From positions 930,001 to 994,000 of the forward strand of contig NZ_VLKF01000001.1 of assembly GCF_007994135.1 (NCBI RefSeq): a stretch of DNA of 64,000 nt, given 5' to 3'. The stretch is from Modestobacter roseus (GTDB lineage Bacteria > Actinomycetota > Actinomycetes > Mycobacteriales > Geodermatophilaceae). The first letter of the stretch is position 1. Every line of letters begins with the position of its first letter. The notes beneath the pieces are model-generated. The model saw only the letters and a program-made list of their open reading frames with translations, searched no databases and was not told the origin of the DNA. Positions 19,012-28,817 of this stretch are shown here, piece by piece. The position numbers were made by a program, and so were the translations under genes.

Positions 19012-19017
19012 TACGCT
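19012..19017 (+). promoter_or_regulatory. -10 element for the hisDCB block
   Basis: TACGCT about 35 bases ahead of the hisD start. The resulting short leader contains the ggaggtg ribosome site at 19041-19047, so this unit is leadered, unlike many neighbours. Confidence 0.45.
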
Positions 19018-19051
19018 TGACGAGCCGTATACCGCTGCCCGGAGGTGCTCT

Positions 19052-20353
19052 GTGCTCGCCCGCATCGACCTGCGTGGGTCCGCTCTGCCGGGTCCGCGCG
19101 AGCTCGCGCACCTGCTGCCGCGCGCCGCCACCGACATCGACTCGGTCCTGGCGGTCGTGCGCCCGATCTGCGAGGACGTCCGGCTGCGCGGCGCCCAGGC
19201 GGTCCGGGAGATCACCGCCCGGCTCGACGGCGTCGACGCGGCCGACTTCGCCGTCCCGCAGGCGGCCCTCGACGAGGCGCTGGCCACGATCGACCCCACG
19301 CTCCGCGCCGCGCTGGAGGAGTCGATCGCCCGGGTCCGCCGGGTGCACGCCGACCAGCGACGCACCGACGTCACCACCCAGGTCGTCCGCGGGGGCACGG
19401 TCACCGAACGCTGGGTGCCGGTCCGCCGGGTGGGGCTGTACGTCCCCGGCGGGCTCGCCCCGCTGCTGAGCTCGGTGGTGATGAACGTCGTCCCCGCGCA
19501 GATCGCCGGGGTCGAGTCGATCGCCGTGGCCACCCCGCCGCAGCGCGACAACGGCGGCCTGCCCGACCCGGGGGTGCTCGCCGCCTGCGCGCTGCTGGGC
19601 GTCACCGAGGTCTACGCCGTCGGCGGGGCGCAGGCGATCGCCGTGTTCGGCTACGGCGCGGGCGGCTGCGCGCCGGTCGACATGGTCACCGGGCCCGGGA
19701 ACGTCTACACGACGGCGGCCAAGCGGCTGCTGCGTGGGCTGATCGGCATCGACTCCGAGGCCGGCCCGACCGAGGTCGCCGTGCTGGCCGACGACACCGC
19801 CGACCCGGTGCACGTCGCCGCCGACCTGATCAGCCAGGCCGAGCACGACCCGCTGGCCGGTGCGGTGCTGGTCACCACGAGCGAGCAGCTCGCCGACGCG
19901 GTCGTCGACCTGCTGCCCGGGCAGGTGGCGGCCACCAAGCACAGCGACCGGATCACCACCGCCCTGGGCGGGAGCCAGTCCGGCGTCGTCCTGGTCGACG
20001 ACCTCGACGCCGGGCTCGCCGTGGTCGACGCCTACGCCGCCGAGCACCTGGAGATCCAGACCCGGGACGCCCGCGCCGTCGCGATGCGGGTCCGCAACGC
20101 GGGCGCGGTCTTCGTCGGCCCGTGGGCGCCGGTGTCGCTGGGCGACTACGCCGCCGGCTCGAACCACGTGCTGCCCACCGGCGGCTGCGCGCGGCACTCC
20201 AGCGGGCTCAGCGTGCAGACCTTCCTGCGCGGCGTGCACCTGGTCGAGTACGACGAGCAGGCGCTGGCCGAGGTGGCCGGGCACATCGACGCCCTGGCGA
20301 ACGCCGAGGACCTGCCGGCGCACGCGGCCGCCGTCCGGGCGCGCGGCCGATGA
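19052..20353 (+). CDS. hisD: Histidinol dehydrogenase
   Basis: HisD carries out the last two oxidation steps of histidine synthesis (histidinol to histidine, NAD+ and Zn2+). The 433-residue protein contains the signature [43 protein letters not shown] (Zn/active-site His) and a conserved SVQTFLRG end. GTG start with ggaggtg upstream. It opens a tightly packed hisD-hisC-hisB operon with four-base overlaps. Confidence 0.97.
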   Translation: MLARIDLRGSALPGPRELAHLLPRAATDIDSVLAVVRPICEDVRLRGAQAVREITARLDGVDAADFAVPQAALDEALATIDPTLRAALEESIARVRRVHADQRRTDVTTQVVRGGTVTERWVPVRRVGLYVPGGLAPLLSSVVMNVVPAQIAGVESIAVATPPQRDNGGLPDPGVLAACALLGVTEVYAVGGAQAIAVFGYGAGGCAPVDMVTGPGNVYTTAAKRLLRGLIGIDSEAGPTEVAVLADDTADPVHVAADLISQAEHDPLAGAVLVTTSEQLADAVVDLLPGQVAATKHSDRITTALGGSQSGVVLVDDLDAGLAVVDAYAAEHLEIQTRDARAVAMRVRNAGAVFVGPWAPVSLGDYAAGSNHVLPTGGCARHSSGLSVQTFLRGVHLVEYDEQALAEVAGHIDALANAEDLPAHAAAVRARGR

Positions 20354-21471
20354 CGTCCCTGGAGGACCTGCCGCTGCGCCCCGAACTCCGCGGCCGCACG
20401 CCCTACGGGGCGCCGCAGCTGGCCGTTCGGCACGCGCTGAACACGAACGAGAACCCGTACCCGCTCCCCCCTCCGCTGCTGGCCGACCTGGCCACCGCGC
20501 TCGCCGACGCCGCCCCCGGGCTCAACCGCTACCCCGACCGCGACGCCACCGCGCTGCGGGCCGACCTCGCCACCTACCTGACCCGCACCAGCGGCGTCCC
20601 GGTCGAGCCGGCGCAGGTCTGGGCGGCCAACGGCTCCAACGAGGTGCTCCAGCAGCTGCTGCAGACCTTCGGCGGCAGCGGCCGGACGGCGCTGGGGTTC
20701 ACCCCCTCGTACTCGATGCACCCGATCATCAGCGCCGGCACCGCGACCCGCTGGGTCGACGGCCACCGGCGGGCCGACTTCACCATCGACCCGGTCCGGG
20801 CCGCCGCGCAGGTGCGGGAAGTGGCCGCCGACGTCGTCTTCGTGACCAGCCCGAACAACCCCACGGGCACAGCGGTCGACCTGGACACCATCGCGGCGCT
20901 CTACGACGCGACGCCCGGGGTGCTCGTCGTCGACGAGGCGTACACCGAGTTCGCCCGCGCTGGCACCCCGTCGGCGCTCACCCTGCTGGCCGGCCGGCCG
21001 CGGCTGGTGGTCAGCCGCACGATGAGCAAGGCGTTCGGGATGGCCGGGCTGCGGCTGGGCTACCTGGCGGCCGACCCCGCAGTGGTCGACGCCGTCCAGC
21101 TGGTCCGGCTGCCGTACCACCTGAGCTCGCTCACCCAGGCCGCCGCCCGGACGGCGCTGGCGCACACCGACGCCCTGCTGGCCACCGTCGACGCGGTGAA
21201 GGCCGAGCGCGACCGGATCGTCGCCGCCCTGCCCGGCCTGGGGCTGACCAGCGTGCCCAGCGACGCGAACTTCGTGCTCTTCGGCCGCTTCGCCGACGCC
21301 CACGCCGCCTGGCAGGCGCTGCTGGACCGGGACGTGCTGGTTCGCGACGTCGGGCTGCCCGGCTGGCTGCGGGTCACCGCCGGCACCCCCGAGGAGACCG
21401 ACGCGTTCCTCACCGCGCTGGGTGAGATCGCCGCCGACCACCGCACCACTGAGGGAGACTCGAGCTCATGA
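20350..21471 (+). CDS. hisC: Histidinol-phosphate aminotransferase
   Basis: HisC is a PLP enzyme that transaminates imidazole-acetol phosphate. The 373-residue fold-type I protein begins with the family's NENPYPLPP block, has [24 protein letters not shown] and VVDEAYTEF, and the PLP lysine in SRTMSKAFG (K227) followed by GLRLGY. The ATG overlaps the hisD stop as ATGA, and its own stop overlaps hisB the same way. Confidence 0.96.
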   Translation: MTSLEDLPLRPELRGRTPYGAPQLAVRHALNTNENPYPLPPPLLADLATALADAAPGLNRYPDRDATALRADLATYLTRTSGVPVEPAQVWAANGSNEVLQQLLQTFGGSGRTALGFTPSYSMHPIISAGTATRWVDGHRRADFTIDPVRAAAQVREVAADVVFVTSPNNPTGTAVDLDTIAALYDATPGVLVVDEAYTEFARAGTPSALTLLAGRPRLVVSRTMSKAFGMAGLRLGYLAADPAVVDAVQLVRLPYHLSSLTQAAARTALAHTDALLATVDAVKAERDRIVAALPGLGLTSVPSDANFVLFGRFADAHAAWQALLDRDVLVRDVGLPGWLRVTAGTPEETDAFLTALGEIAADHRTTEGDSSS

Positions 21472-22064
21472 GCCGCACTGCACGCGTCGAGCGGGCCACC
21501 AGCGAGACCAAGCTCGTCGTCGAGCTGGACCTGGACGGCACCGGCACCTCCGACATCGCCACCGGGGTCGGGTTCTACGACCACATGCTCACCGCGCTGT
21601 CCAAGCACAGCGGCATCGACCTGACCGTCCGGGCCGACGGCGACCTGCACATCGACGCCCACCACACCGTCGAGGACGTCGCGATCGCGCTGGGGCAGGC
21701 CTTCGCCGAGGCGCTCGGGGACAAGCGGGGGATCACCCGCTACGGCGACGCGACCATCCCGATGGACGAGGTGCTGGTGCAGGCCGCGGTCGACCTGTCC
21801 GGCCGGCCGTACTTCGTGCACGCCGAGCCGGAGACCATGACGCCGATGATCGGGCCGGACTACCCGACGTCGCTGACGAAGCACGTGCTGGAGTCCTTCG
21901 CGTTCAACGCGCGGATCACCCTGCACGTGCGGGTGCTCTACGCCGGCCGGGACGCCCACCACATCGTCGAGGGGCAGTTCAAGGCGCTGGCCCGCGCGCT
22001 GCGCACGGCCGTCGCCCTCGACCCGCGGGTCAGCGACGTCCCCTCGACCAAGGGCGCCCTGTAA
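21468..22064 (+). CDS. hisB: Imidazoleglycerol-phosphate dehydratase
   Basis: HisB removes water from IGP. The 198-residue monofunctional protein has both manganese-binding HHxxED-type motifs: [16 protein letters not shown] near 63 and [14 protein letters not shown] near 165. The N-terminus carries [19 protein letters not shown]. The separate phosphatase domain found in enterobacteria is absent, as expected. ATGA overlap with hisC. Confidence 0.97.
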   Translation: MSRTARVERATSETKLVVELDLDGTGTSDIATGVGFYDHMLTALSKHSGIDLTVRADGDLHIDAHHTVEDVAIALGQAFAEALGDKRGITRYGDATIPMDEVLVQAAVDLSGRPYFVHAEPETMTPMIGPDYPTSLTKHVLESFAFNARITLHVRVLYAGRDAHHIVEGQFKALARALRTAVALDPRVSDVPSTKGAL

Positions 22065-22069
22065 CGCCG

Positions 22070-22246
22070 ATGAACTTCGGCATCATGCTCATGGTCCTCG
22101 GCGGCTTCCTGCTCGGCGGTGCCTACAGCATCTTCAAGGCCGACTCCGACACCGACGGGCGGACCGGGGTGCAGGTGGCGTTCGCCGTGATCCTGCTGGT
22201 CGCCGCCCTGCTGTCGACGGCGGCGGGCGTCCTCCGCCTGGTCTGA
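22070..22246 (+). CDS. Small two-helix membrane protein in the his operon
   Basis: A 58-residue protein lies five bases after the hisB stop. It has two hydrophobic helices (about 3-20 and 34-56) joined by [11 protein letters not shown]. Its position inside the operon and its coding-like third-base GC support a real gene. Small membrane proteins at this site occur in other actinobacterial his operons; no function is known. ATG start. Confidence 0.7.
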   Translation: MNFGIMLMVLGGFLLGGAYSIFKADSDTDGRTGVQVAFAVILLVAALLSTAAGVLRLV

Positions 22247-22285
22247 GCGGACGGGAATGACGGCGGGCCGCCGGCGGCTGGTGGG

Positions 22286-22291
22286 TAGCGT
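22286..22291 (+). promoter_or_regulatory. -10 element for leaderless hisH
   Basis: TAGCGT with seven bases to the GTG at 22299. It allows hisH to be transcribed separately from hisDCB. Confidence 0.55.
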
Positions 22292-22298
22292 GGCTGCT

Positions 22299-22937
22299 GT
22301 GAAGAAGGTCGTCGTGCTCGACTACGGGTCGGGCAACCTGCGCTCCGCCGAGCGGGCGCTGTCCCGGGTCGGTGCCGACGTCACGGTGACCGCCGACCCG
22401 CAGGCCGCGCTGGAGGCCGACGGGCTCGTCGTCCCCGGCGTCGGTGCATTCGCCGCCTGCATGGACGGGCTGCGCGCCGTCGACGGCCCGAAGGTGATCG
22501 GCCGCCGGCTGGCCGGCGGCCGGCCGGTGCTCGGCATCTGCGTGGGCATGCAGATCCTCTTCGAGCGCGGCGTCGAGCACGGTCAGGACGCCGACGGTTG
22601 CGGCGAGTGGCCCGGCGTGGTCGAGCCGCTGCAGGCGCCGGTGCTGCCGCACATGGGCTGGAACACCGTCCAGCCGCCGGAGGGGTCCACCCTCTTCGCC
22701 GGGCTGGCGGACCAGCGCTTCTACTTCGTCCACTCCTACGGCGTGCGCGAGTTCCCGCTCGCCGAGGCCGGGGTGACCGGGCGGCTCACCCCGCCGGCGG
22801 TGACCTGGGCCGAGCACGGCGACCGGTTCGTCGCCGGGGTGGAGAACGGCCCGCTGTCGGCGACCCAGTTCCACCCGGAGAAGAGCGGCGACGCCGGCGC
22901 CCAGCTGCTGACGAACTGGCTCGACACCCTCGACTGA
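22299..22937 (+). CDS. hisH: Imidazole glycerol phosphate synthase, glutamine amidotransferase subunit
   Basis: HisH releases ammonia from glutamine and channels it to HisF. The 212-residue class I amidotransferase has [14 protein letters not shown], the nucleophile in [11 protein letters not shown] (C81), YFVHSYG, and the catalytic His-Glu in [10 protein letters not shown] use GTG 22299 ([10 protein letters not shown]) because it fits the family start and the -10 position; an ATG at 22257 would add 14 unusual residues. HisF is 5 kb downstream in a separate block. Confidence 0.95.
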   Translation: MKKVVVLDYGSGNLRSAERALSRVGADVTVTADPQAALEADGLVVPGVGAFAACMDGLRAVDGPKVIGRRLAGGRPVLGICVGMQILFERGVEHGQDADGCGEWPGVVEPLQAPVLPHMGWNTVQPPEGSTLFAGLADQRFYFVHSYGVREFPLAEAGVTGRLTPPAVTWAEHGDRFVAGVENGPLSATQFHPEKSGDAGAQLLTNWLDTLD

Positions 22938-22969
22938 CTCGCGTGGCCGGGCGTGGGCCGGGCCACCCC

Positions 22970-22975
22970 TAGGGT
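22970..22975 (+). promoter_or_regulatory. -10 element for the M28 peptidase gene
   Basis: TAGGGT about 47 bases ahead of the GTG at 23022; the leader carries ggaggtg six bases before the start. Confidence 0.4.
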
Positions 22976-23021
22976 GATCCGGCCCACGCCCGTCGGAGGC
23001 GTGGCCTGCCGGAGGTGTCCC

Positions 23022-25319
23022 GTGCGGTCCGCCCGCCTGCTCGGCCTGCTCGTCCTGACACTGCTGGGCGCCCTGGCCGCGCTCAGCATCGCCGTCCTGC
23101 AACCGCCGGACTCCGCACCGGCCGACGCCCCGGCCGAGGGGTTCAGCGCCGCGCGGGCGTTCGACCACGTCGAAACGGTCGCTGCCGAGACGCACGTGAC
23201 CGGCAGCCCGGCGAACGACCGGGTGCGCCAGCACCTGGTCGAGACCCTCACCGAGCTGGGCCTGGATCCGCAGGTGCAGGACACGGTGGGCGCGAACCCG
23301 GGCGGGCCGGGGGAGCTCGAGGTCGCCCGGGTCCGCAACGTCGTCGGGGTCCTGCCCGGCACCGACCCCACCGGCCGGCTGTTCCTGGTCGCCCACTACG
23401 ACTCGGTGGAGAACGGCCCCGGCGGCAACGACGACGCCGCCGGCGTCTCCACCGTGCTCGAGACCGCCCGGGCGCTCGCGGCCGGGCCGCAGCTGCGCAA
23501 CGACGTCGTGGTGCTGCTGACCGACGCCGAGGAGGCCTGCCTCTGCGGTGCCGAGGCGTTCGTCCGGGACCACCCGCTGGCCGACGACGGCGGGGTGGTG
23601 CTCAACCTGGAGGCGCGGGGCACCGGCGGCCCACCGGTGATGTTCGAGACCGCCACCGGCAACGCGGCGCTGGCCGGGGTGTTCGCCGACGCGGCGGTGC
23701 ACCCGGTGGCGACGAGCTTCGCCGTGGAGGTCTACCGGCTGCTGCCCAACGACACCGACTTCAGCCCGTTCCTGGACAGCGGCCGCTTCACCGGGCTGAA
23801 CACCGCCTACATCGACGGGTCGGCGGCCTACCACACCCCGCTGGACACCCCGTCCCGGATGAACCGCGGCAGCCTGCAGGCGATGGGCGACAACACCCTG
23901 GCGCTCGCCCGCGAGCTCGGGGCCGCCGACCTCGACGAGCTCGCCGAGCCCGCGGCCGGGGACGCGACGTACTTCCCGGTGCTGGGTGGGCTGGTGCGGG
24001 TGCCCGGCTGGACGGTGTGGCCGGTCGCGCTGCTCGCCGTCGGGGCGGTCGGCGCGCTCGCCGTCGTCCTGCGGCGGCGTGGCGGCACCCCGCTGCGCCG
24101 CACGTCCGCTGGGTTCGCCCTGGCCGCCGTCCCGGTCGTCGCCGCGCCGCTGGCCGCGCAGGCGGTGTGGGCGCTGCTGGTCGCGGTCCGCCCCGGGTAC
24201 GGCGGGATGACCGACCCGTGGCGGCCGGGCTGGTACCGGGTCGCCGTGGTCGTGCTGGTGCTCGCCGTGGTCCTGGGCTGGTACGCGTTGCTCCGCCGGC
24301 GGGTGGGGGCCGGGGCGCTGGCCACCGGTGGGCTGGGCTGGCTCGCCGTGCTGGGCGTCGTGCTGGCGGTCGTGGCCCCGGGCGGCTCCTACCTGGCCGC
24401 GGTCCCTGCGCTCGCGGCTGCGGTGGCCGTCGTGATCGCGGTGCCGGCCCGGCCGGGCTGGGTGTCTGCGGTGGCGGCGGCCGGCGCGGGCGCGGTGGCC
24501 GTGCTGGTGCTCGCGCCGACGATCGCGCTGTTCTTCCCGGCGCTGGGCCTGGCCACCGGTGCGGCGCCGGCGCTGTTCACCGTGCTGCTCGCGCTGGTAC
24601 TGCTGCCGGTGTTCGAGCTGCTGTTCCCCGCCGCTCCGGCCCGCCGTCGGGTCACCGCGCTGGTGCCCGGGGTGGCGCTGGTCGTGGCCGGCGCGCTGCT
24701 GGTCACCGGACTGGTGGTCGACCGGTTCGACGCGGCCCACCCGGCGCCGACCCAGCTGATGTACGCCCTGGACGCCGACTCCGGCGACGCCTGGTGGATC
24801 AGCACCGAGGACGACCCGGTGCCCTGGACGGCGGAGTACGTGGCCGGCCCGGACGCCGATCCCGACCAGCTGACCGAGGCCTTCCCGGTGTTCTCCGGCG
24901 ATGTCGCCACCGGTCCGGCCGAGGCCGCCGATCTGCCCGCGCCCGAGCTGACGGCGACGAGCGCGCCGGTGGACGGTGGCCGGGAGGTGACCGTGCAGGT
25001 GACCTCCCGGCGCGACGCGCGCCTGCTGGTGCTCGACGTCTCCGGCGCGCAGGTGAGCGGTGGCGAGGTGCTCGGGCGGAGCGTCCCGGAGTCCGTGCTG
25101 GGGGAGCAGCGGCTGACCGTGACGGTGCACGCACCGCCGGCCGGCGGCGCCACCGCCACGTTCCGGGTGGCCGGCGAGGGTCCGGTGACCGTGCGCGCGC
25201 TGGACGGCACCGACGGGCTGGCCGGGGTGCCGGGCTTCACCGGCCGGCCGGACGACGTGGGCATCGCCGGGACGCACACCTCGGACCTGCTGGTGGTGTC
25301 GACGTCCCAGGTCCTGTGA
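23022..25319 (+). CDS. Membrane-anchored M28 family zinc aminopeptidase
   Basis: The 765-residue protein starts with a signal-anchor helix (about 3-26). The M28 domain spans about 45-310, with the zinc and catalytic residues in VAHYDSVENGPGGNDDAAG, DAEEACLCG, NLEARG and, last, YHTPLDT. About eight transmembrane helices follow (about 325-565), then an extracytoplasmic beta-rich C-terminal domain. This layout matches the Fxna/vacuolar membrane protease (Pff1)-like branch. GTG 23022 is chosen over an upstream in-frame ATG because ggagg lies six bases ahead and the signal anchor starts at once. Substrate unknown. Confidence 0.85.
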   Translation: MRSARLLGLLVLTLLGALAALSIAVLQPPDSAPADAPAEGFSAARAFDHVETVAAETHVTGSPANDRVRQHLVETLTELGLDPQVQDTVGANPGGPGELEVARVRNVVGVLPGTDPTGRLFLVAHYDSVENGPGGNDDAAGVSTVLETARALAAGPQLRNDVVVLLTDAEEACLCGAEAFVRDHPLADDGGVVLNLEARGTGGPPVMFETATGNAALAGVFADAAVHPVATSFAVEVYRLLPNDTDFSPFLDSGRFTGLNTAYIDGSAAYHTPLDTPSRMNRGSLQAMGDNTLALARELGAADLDELAEPAAGDATYFPVLGGLVRVPGWTVWPVALLAVGAVGALAVVLRRRGGTPLRRTSAGFALAAVPVVAAPLAAQAVWALLVAVRPGYGGMTDPWRPGWYRVAVVVLVLAVVLGWYALLRRRVGAGALATGGLGWLAVLGVVLAVVAPGGSYLAAVPALAAAVAVVIAVPARPGWVSAVAAAGAGAVAVLVLAPTIALFFPALGLATGAAPALFTVLLALVLLPVFELLFPAAPARRRVTALVPGVALVVAGALLVTGLVVDRFDAAHPAPTQLMYALDADSGDAWWISTEDDPVPWTAEYVAGPDADPDQLTEAFPVFSGDVATGPAEAADLPAPELTATSAPVDGGREVTVQVTSRRDARLLVLDVSGAQVSGGEVLGRSVPESVLGEQRLTVTVHAPPAGGATATFRVAGEGPVTVRALDGTDGLAGVPGFTGRPDDVGIAGTHTSDLLVVSTSQVL

Positions 25320-25322
25320 CGC

Positions 25323-26087
25323 TCAGCTGCGCAGGTAGGACGCCCCGTTGACGTCGATGATCGTGCCGGTGGAGAACCGGGCCCCGGGGGAGGCGAGCCA
25401 GAGCACCGCGGAGGCGACCTCCTCGGGGCGGGCCACCCGGCCGTAGGGCGACTGCGCGCGCACGGCGTCGCCGCCCGGGCCGTCGAGCACCTCGCGGGCC
25501 ATCTCGGTCTGCACGAAACCGGGGGCGACCGTGCCCACCGAGATCCCGTGCGGCGCGAGCGCCAGGGCCATCGACTGGCCGAAGGCGTTGAGCCCGGCCT
25601 TCGAGGCGCCGTAGGCGGGGGTGTTCGGCTCGCCGCGGAAGGCGCCCCGGCTGGAGACGTTGACCACCGCGCCGCCGCCGGCGGCGACCAGGTGGGGGAG
25701 GGCGCGGAAGGTGGCGTTGGCCGGGCCGAGCAGGTTCACCGCCAGCGTGCGCTGCCAGGCCTCCTGCCACTGGGCGTAGTCGACCTCCAGCGGCGGGTGG
25801 GCGGTGAAGACGGCGGCGTTGTTGACCAGCACGTGCAGTCCGCCCAGCGCCTCGGCGGCGTCGTCGACGGCGCGGCCGATCGCGTCGGGGTCGGCGACGT
25901 CGGCGGTGACCACGGTGTGCCCCTCACCGGGCAGCTCGTCGCGGACCGCCTCGGCCTGTGCGCGGGAGGTGTTGGCGTGCACCGCCACCCGGTCGCCCTG
26001 GGCGGCGAAGGCCAGCGCGATGGCGCGGCCGATGCCGCGGGAGGCGCCGGTCACCAGGACGGCGCGGGACTCGGTCTGCTCAGCCAT
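25323..26087 (-). CDS. Short-chain dehydrogenase/reductase
   Basis: Classical SDR of 254 residues: cofactor motif VTGASRGIGRAIA, NNAA at about 85, the catalytic Ser in NVSSRGAF and the YxxxK pair in YGASKAG. The C-terminal GRVARPEEVASAVLWLAS resembles the FabG/3-oxoacyl-ACP reductase branch. Specific substrate unknown. Start ATG 26087; a TTG at 26099 overlapping the upstream stop (TTGA) is an alternative. Second gene of a two-gene unit behind the nitroreductase. Confidence 0.85.
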   Translation of the reverse strand: MAEQTESRAVLVTGASRGIGRAIALAFAAQGDRVAVHANTSRAQAEAVRDELPGEGHTVVTADVADPDAIGRAVDDAAEALGGLHVLVNNAAVFTAHPPLEVDYAQWQEAWQRTLAVNLLGPANATFRALPHLVAAGGGAVVNVSSRGAFRGEPNTPAYGASKAGLNAFGQSMALALAPHGISVGTVAPGFVQTEMAREVLDGPGGDAVRAQSPYGRVARPEEVASAVLWLASPGARFSTGTIIDVNGASYLRS

Positions 26088-26095
26088 GCGCGGAG

Positions 26096-26716
26096 TCAAC
26101 CAGTCACGCCCCAGGCGCCCCGGTGCACGACCTCGTCCAGCCCCCGCCGGCCGCGCTTCAGCGAGGGTGACCGCTTGTCCTCGCCGCCGGCGTAGCCGAC
26201 CGAGATGCAGCCGACCGGGCGGTGTGTCCCGGGCACCCCGAAGGCATCCCGGACGGCGGGCACCCGCTCGGGCGGGACGCCGAAGAACGCCGCGGCCAGC
26301 CCCTCGTCGACCGCGGTCAGCAGGATCAGCAGCGAGGCCATGCCGGTGTCGACGTCCCAGTAGGGCACCGGCCAGCGGGCCTCGTCGCGGTCGGTCCAGC
26401 CCTTGTCGGGCTCGGCATACCGGTCCAGGTAGGCGTCCTTGGACGAGAACGGCACGATCAGCAGCGGGGCGCGGCGCATCCGGGTGAGCCAGCCGTCGGG
26501 GGTGCCACCGTCGGTGGTGGCCGCCCAGAAGCGGTCGCGCTCGGCGGCCGATTCCAGCACCAGGAAGGCCCAGCCCTGGCTGAACCCGGCCGACGGGGCC
26601 CGGATCGCGTGTTCGAGCAGCCGGTCGCGCACCTCCGGCGGCACCGGGCGGTCGGGGTCGTAGTCACGCACCATCCGGCGCCGTCGCACCACCTCGCTGA
26701 ACTCCACGGGGAGCAC
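26096..26716 (-). CDS. Nitroreductase family flavoprotein
   Basis: The 206-residue protein has the FMN-binding signature of the nitroreductase fold: VVRRRRMVRDYDPDRPVP, then APSAGFSQGWAFLVLE, and a late GVPPERVPAVRDAFGVP block. The middle (DKGWTDRDEARWPVPYWDVDTGMASLL) carries the dimer/flavin helix. It resembles actinobacterial nitroreductases of unknown substrate. GTG start. Its stop lies nine bases inside the SDR side of the pair, so the two are probably co-transcribed. Confidence 0.82.
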   Translation of the reverse strand: MLPVEFSEVVRRRRMVRDYDPDRPVPPEVRDRLLEHAIRAPSAGFSQGWAFLVLESAAERDRFWAATTDGGTPDGWLTRMRRAPLLIVPFSSKDAYLDRYAEPDKGWTDRDEARWPVPYWDVDTGMASLLILLTAVDEGLAAAFFGVPPERVPAVRDAFGVPGTHRPVGCISVGYAGGEDKRSPSLKRGRRGLDEVVHRGAWGVTG

Positions 26717-26756
26717 CCTGCCGCAGCGGTCCGACAGGACCGTCGGCGGCGTTCCC

Positions 26757-26762
26757 TAGGCT
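26757..26762 (+). promoter_or_regulatory. -10 element for leaderless hisA
   Basis: TAGGCT with six bases to the GTG at 26769. Confidence 0.55.
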
Positions 26763-26768
26763 GGACCC

Positions 26769-27503
26769 GTGCCGAAGCTGGAGCTGCTCCCCGCCGTCGA
26801 CGTCGCCGACGGCCTCGCCGTCCGTCTGGTCCAGGGGGAGGCCGGGAGCGAGACCTCCTACGGCGACCCGTTGGAGGCCGCGCTGGCCTGGCAGCGCGAC
26901 GGCGCGGAGTGGGTGCACCTGGTCGACCTGGACGCCGCCTTCGGGCGCGGCTCCAACCGGGAGCTGCTGGCCCGGGTGGTCGGTGAGCTCGACGTCGACG
27001 TGGAGCTGTCCGGGGGCATCCGGGACGACGAGTCGCTGGCCGCGGCGCTGTCCACCGGCTGCCGGCGGGTGAACCTGGGCACCGCGGCGCTGGAGTCGCC
27101 GGAGTGGTGCGCCCGGGCTATCGCCGAGCACGGTGACCGGATCGCGGTGGGCCTCGACGTCCGCGGCACCCGGCTGGCCGCCCGCGGCTGGACCAAGGAG
27201 GGCGGCGAGCTGTACGAGACCCTCGCCCGGCTCGACGAGGAGGGCTGCGCCCGCTACGTCGTCACCGACATCACCAAGGACGGCACGCTGCGCGGCCCGA
27301 ACCTGGACCTGCTGCGCGAGGTCTGCGCCGCCACCTCGCGCCCGGTGGTCGCCTCCGGTGGCGTGAGCTCGCTCGACGACATCCGGGCGCTGGCCGGGCT
27401 GACCGAGGTCGGCGTCGAGGGCGCGATCGTCGGCAAGGCGCTGTACGCCGGGGCGTTCACGCTGCCCGAGGCGCTCGCGGTCACCCGCGAGGTGGCCGGG
27501 TGA
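26769..27503 (+). CDS. hisA: Phosphoribosyl isomerase A (HisA, probably bifunctional PriA)
   Basis: The 244-residue TIM barrel isomerises ProFAR in histidine synthesis; in actinobacteria the same protein usually also does the TrpF step. Seen here: LLPAVDV (catalytic D11), [38 protein letters not shown] and TDITKDGT (second Asp near 167). The RLVQG...YGDP and AFGRGSN blocks are PriA-like. No trpF lies next to trpE, trpC, trpB or trpA in this window, which supports the dual role (inference). GTG start, leaderless spacing. Confidence 0.94.
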   Translation: MPKLELLPAVDVADGLAVRLVQGEAGSETSYGDPLEAALAWQRDGAEWVHLVDLDAAFGRGSNRELLARVVGELDVDVELSGGIRDDESLAAALSTGCRRVNLGTAALESPEWCARAIAEHGDRIAVGLDVRGTRLAARGWTKEGGELYETLARLDEEGCARYVVTDITKDGTLRGPNLDLLREVCAATSRPVVASGGVSSLDDIRALAGLTEVGVEGAIVGKALYAGAFTLPEALAVTREVAG

Positions 27504-27904
27504 GCGCACGGCGCATCGGCTCCGGGGCGCCCTGGGAGGACGTCGTCGGCTACAGCCGCGTCGTCGTGCACGGCGACTCCGCCTGGGTGAGCGGGACGAC
27601 GGCGACGATCGACGGCGTCGTCGCCCACCCCGGGGACGCCGGCGGGCAGACCCGCGTGGCGCTCACCGGTGTCCAGCGCGCGCTCGACGAGGCCGGCTTC
27701 GCCCTCGGCGACGTGGTCCGCACCCGCATGTACGTCACCGACATCAGCGAGTGGGAAGCCGTCGGTCGGGTGCACGGGGAGTTCTTCGGCGACGTCCGGC
27801 CGGCCACCGCGATGGTGCAGGTCGCCGCCCTGATCGACCCGGCGATGCTGGTGGAGATCGAGGCCGACGCAGTCCGGGGTGCAGCCGTGCGGGGTGCCGC
27901 GTGA
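27500..27904 (+). CDS. RidA/YjgF family protein
   Basis: The 134-residue protein has the RidA fold motifs: [54 protein letters not shown] and the near-C-terminal [21 protein letters not shown]. RidA proteins hydrolyse reactive enamines and imines made by PLP enzymes. It overlaps hisA (GTGA) and hisF (GTGA), so it is locked into translation of the his block. In M. tuberculosis impA holds this position between hisA and hisF. Confidence 0.88.
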   Translation: MSARRIGSGAPWEDVVGYSRVVVHGDSAWVSGTTATIDGVVAHPGDAGGQTRVALTGVQRALDEAGFALGDVVRTRMYVTDISEWEAVGRVHGEFFGDVRPATAMVQVAALIDPAMLVEIEADAVRGAAVRGAA

Positions 27905-28695
27905 GCCTCGCCGTGCGGGTGATCCCGTGCCTGGACGTCGACGCCGGCCGGGTGGTCAAGGGCGTCAACTTCGTCGACCTGGTCGACGCCGGCGACCCGG
28001 TGGAGATGGCCCGGGTCTACGACGCCGAGGGCGCCGACGAGCTGACCTTCCTCGACATCACCGCCAGCTCCGGTGACCGGGAGACCACCTACGACGTGGT
28101 CCGGCGCACCGCGGAGAGCGTGTTCATCCCGCTGACCGTCGGCGGGGGCGTGCGCAGCGTCGGCGACGTCGACAAGCTGCTGCGTGCCGGGGCGGACAAG
28201 GTCGCGGTGAACACCGCCGCCGTCGCCCGGCCGGAGCTGATCGCCGAGATCGCCGATCGGTTCGGCAACCAGGTGCTGGTGCTCTCGCTGGACGCCCGCC
28301 GCGTGCGCGACGGCGCGGTGACCGACTCCGGGTTCGAGATCACCACCCACGGCGGACGCCGGGGCACCGGCCGGGACGCCGTCGAGTGGGTCGTGCAGGC
28401 CGCGCAGCTCGGCGTCGGCGAGGTGCTGCTGAACTCGATGGACGCCGATGGCACCCGGGCCGGCTTCGACACCGACCTGATCGCCGCCGTGCGCCGGGAG
28501 GTGACCGTCCCGCTGATCGCCAGCGGGGGAGCGGGGGCGGTCGACCACTTCCCGCCCGCCGTCGCGGCGGGCGCCGATGCGGTGCTCGCGGCCAGCGTCT
28601 TCCACTTCGGGCAGCTCCGGGTGGGCGACGTCAAGGCCGGGCTGGCCGCCGCCGGGGTGCCGATCCGCCAGGAGACCGACCACCCGCTGCGCTGA
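27901..28695 (+). CDS. hisF: Imidazole glycerol phosphate synthase cyclase subunit
   Basis: HisF closes the imidazole ring using ammonia from HisH. The 264-residue TIM barrel shows [18 protein letters not shown] (catalytic D12), [24 protein letters not shown] (second catalytic Asp) and [12 protein letters not shown]. The start GTG overlaps the RidA stop. The last four codons and stop (HPLR-stop) are the first copy of a 16-bp tandem repeat that continues past the gene. Confidence 0.96.
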   Translation: MSLAVRVIPCLDVDAGRVVKGVNFVDLVDAGDPVEMARVYDAEGADELTFLDITASSGDRETTYDVVRRTAESVFIPLTVGGGVRSVGDVDKLLRAGADKVAVNTAAVARPELIAEIADRFGNQVLVLSLDARRVRDGAVTDSGFEITTHGGRRGTGRDAVEWVVQAAQLGVGEVLLNSMDADGTRAGFDTDLIAAVRREVTVPLIASGGAGAVDHFPPAVAAGADAVLAASVFHFGQLRVGDVKAGLAAAGVPIRQETDHPLR

Positions 28696-28760
28696 GCACC
28701 CGCTGCGCTGAGCACCCGCTGCGCTGACCACCCGCTGCGCTGAGCACCCGCTGCGCTGAG
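28681..28760 (+). repeat. Five 16-bp tandem repeats covering the hisF stop
   Basis: The unit cacccgctgcgctgag occurs five times in a row (copy 3 ends in c, the others are exact). Copy 1 encodes the hisF C-terminus HPLR and its TGA; copies 2-5 are untranslated. Each copy carries its own TGA. Confidence 0.95.
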
Positions 28761-28811
28761 CAGCTCGTCCACAGCCCTGCGGCATCGGTCGCGGGTGTAG
28801 GGCATCTCCGC

Positions 28812-28817
28812 TACGAT
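28812..28817 (+). promoter_or_regulatory. -10 element for leaderless 13E12 gene
   Basis: TACGAT with seven bases to the GTG at 28825. Its last T is the first base of the SOS box. Confidence 0.55.
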
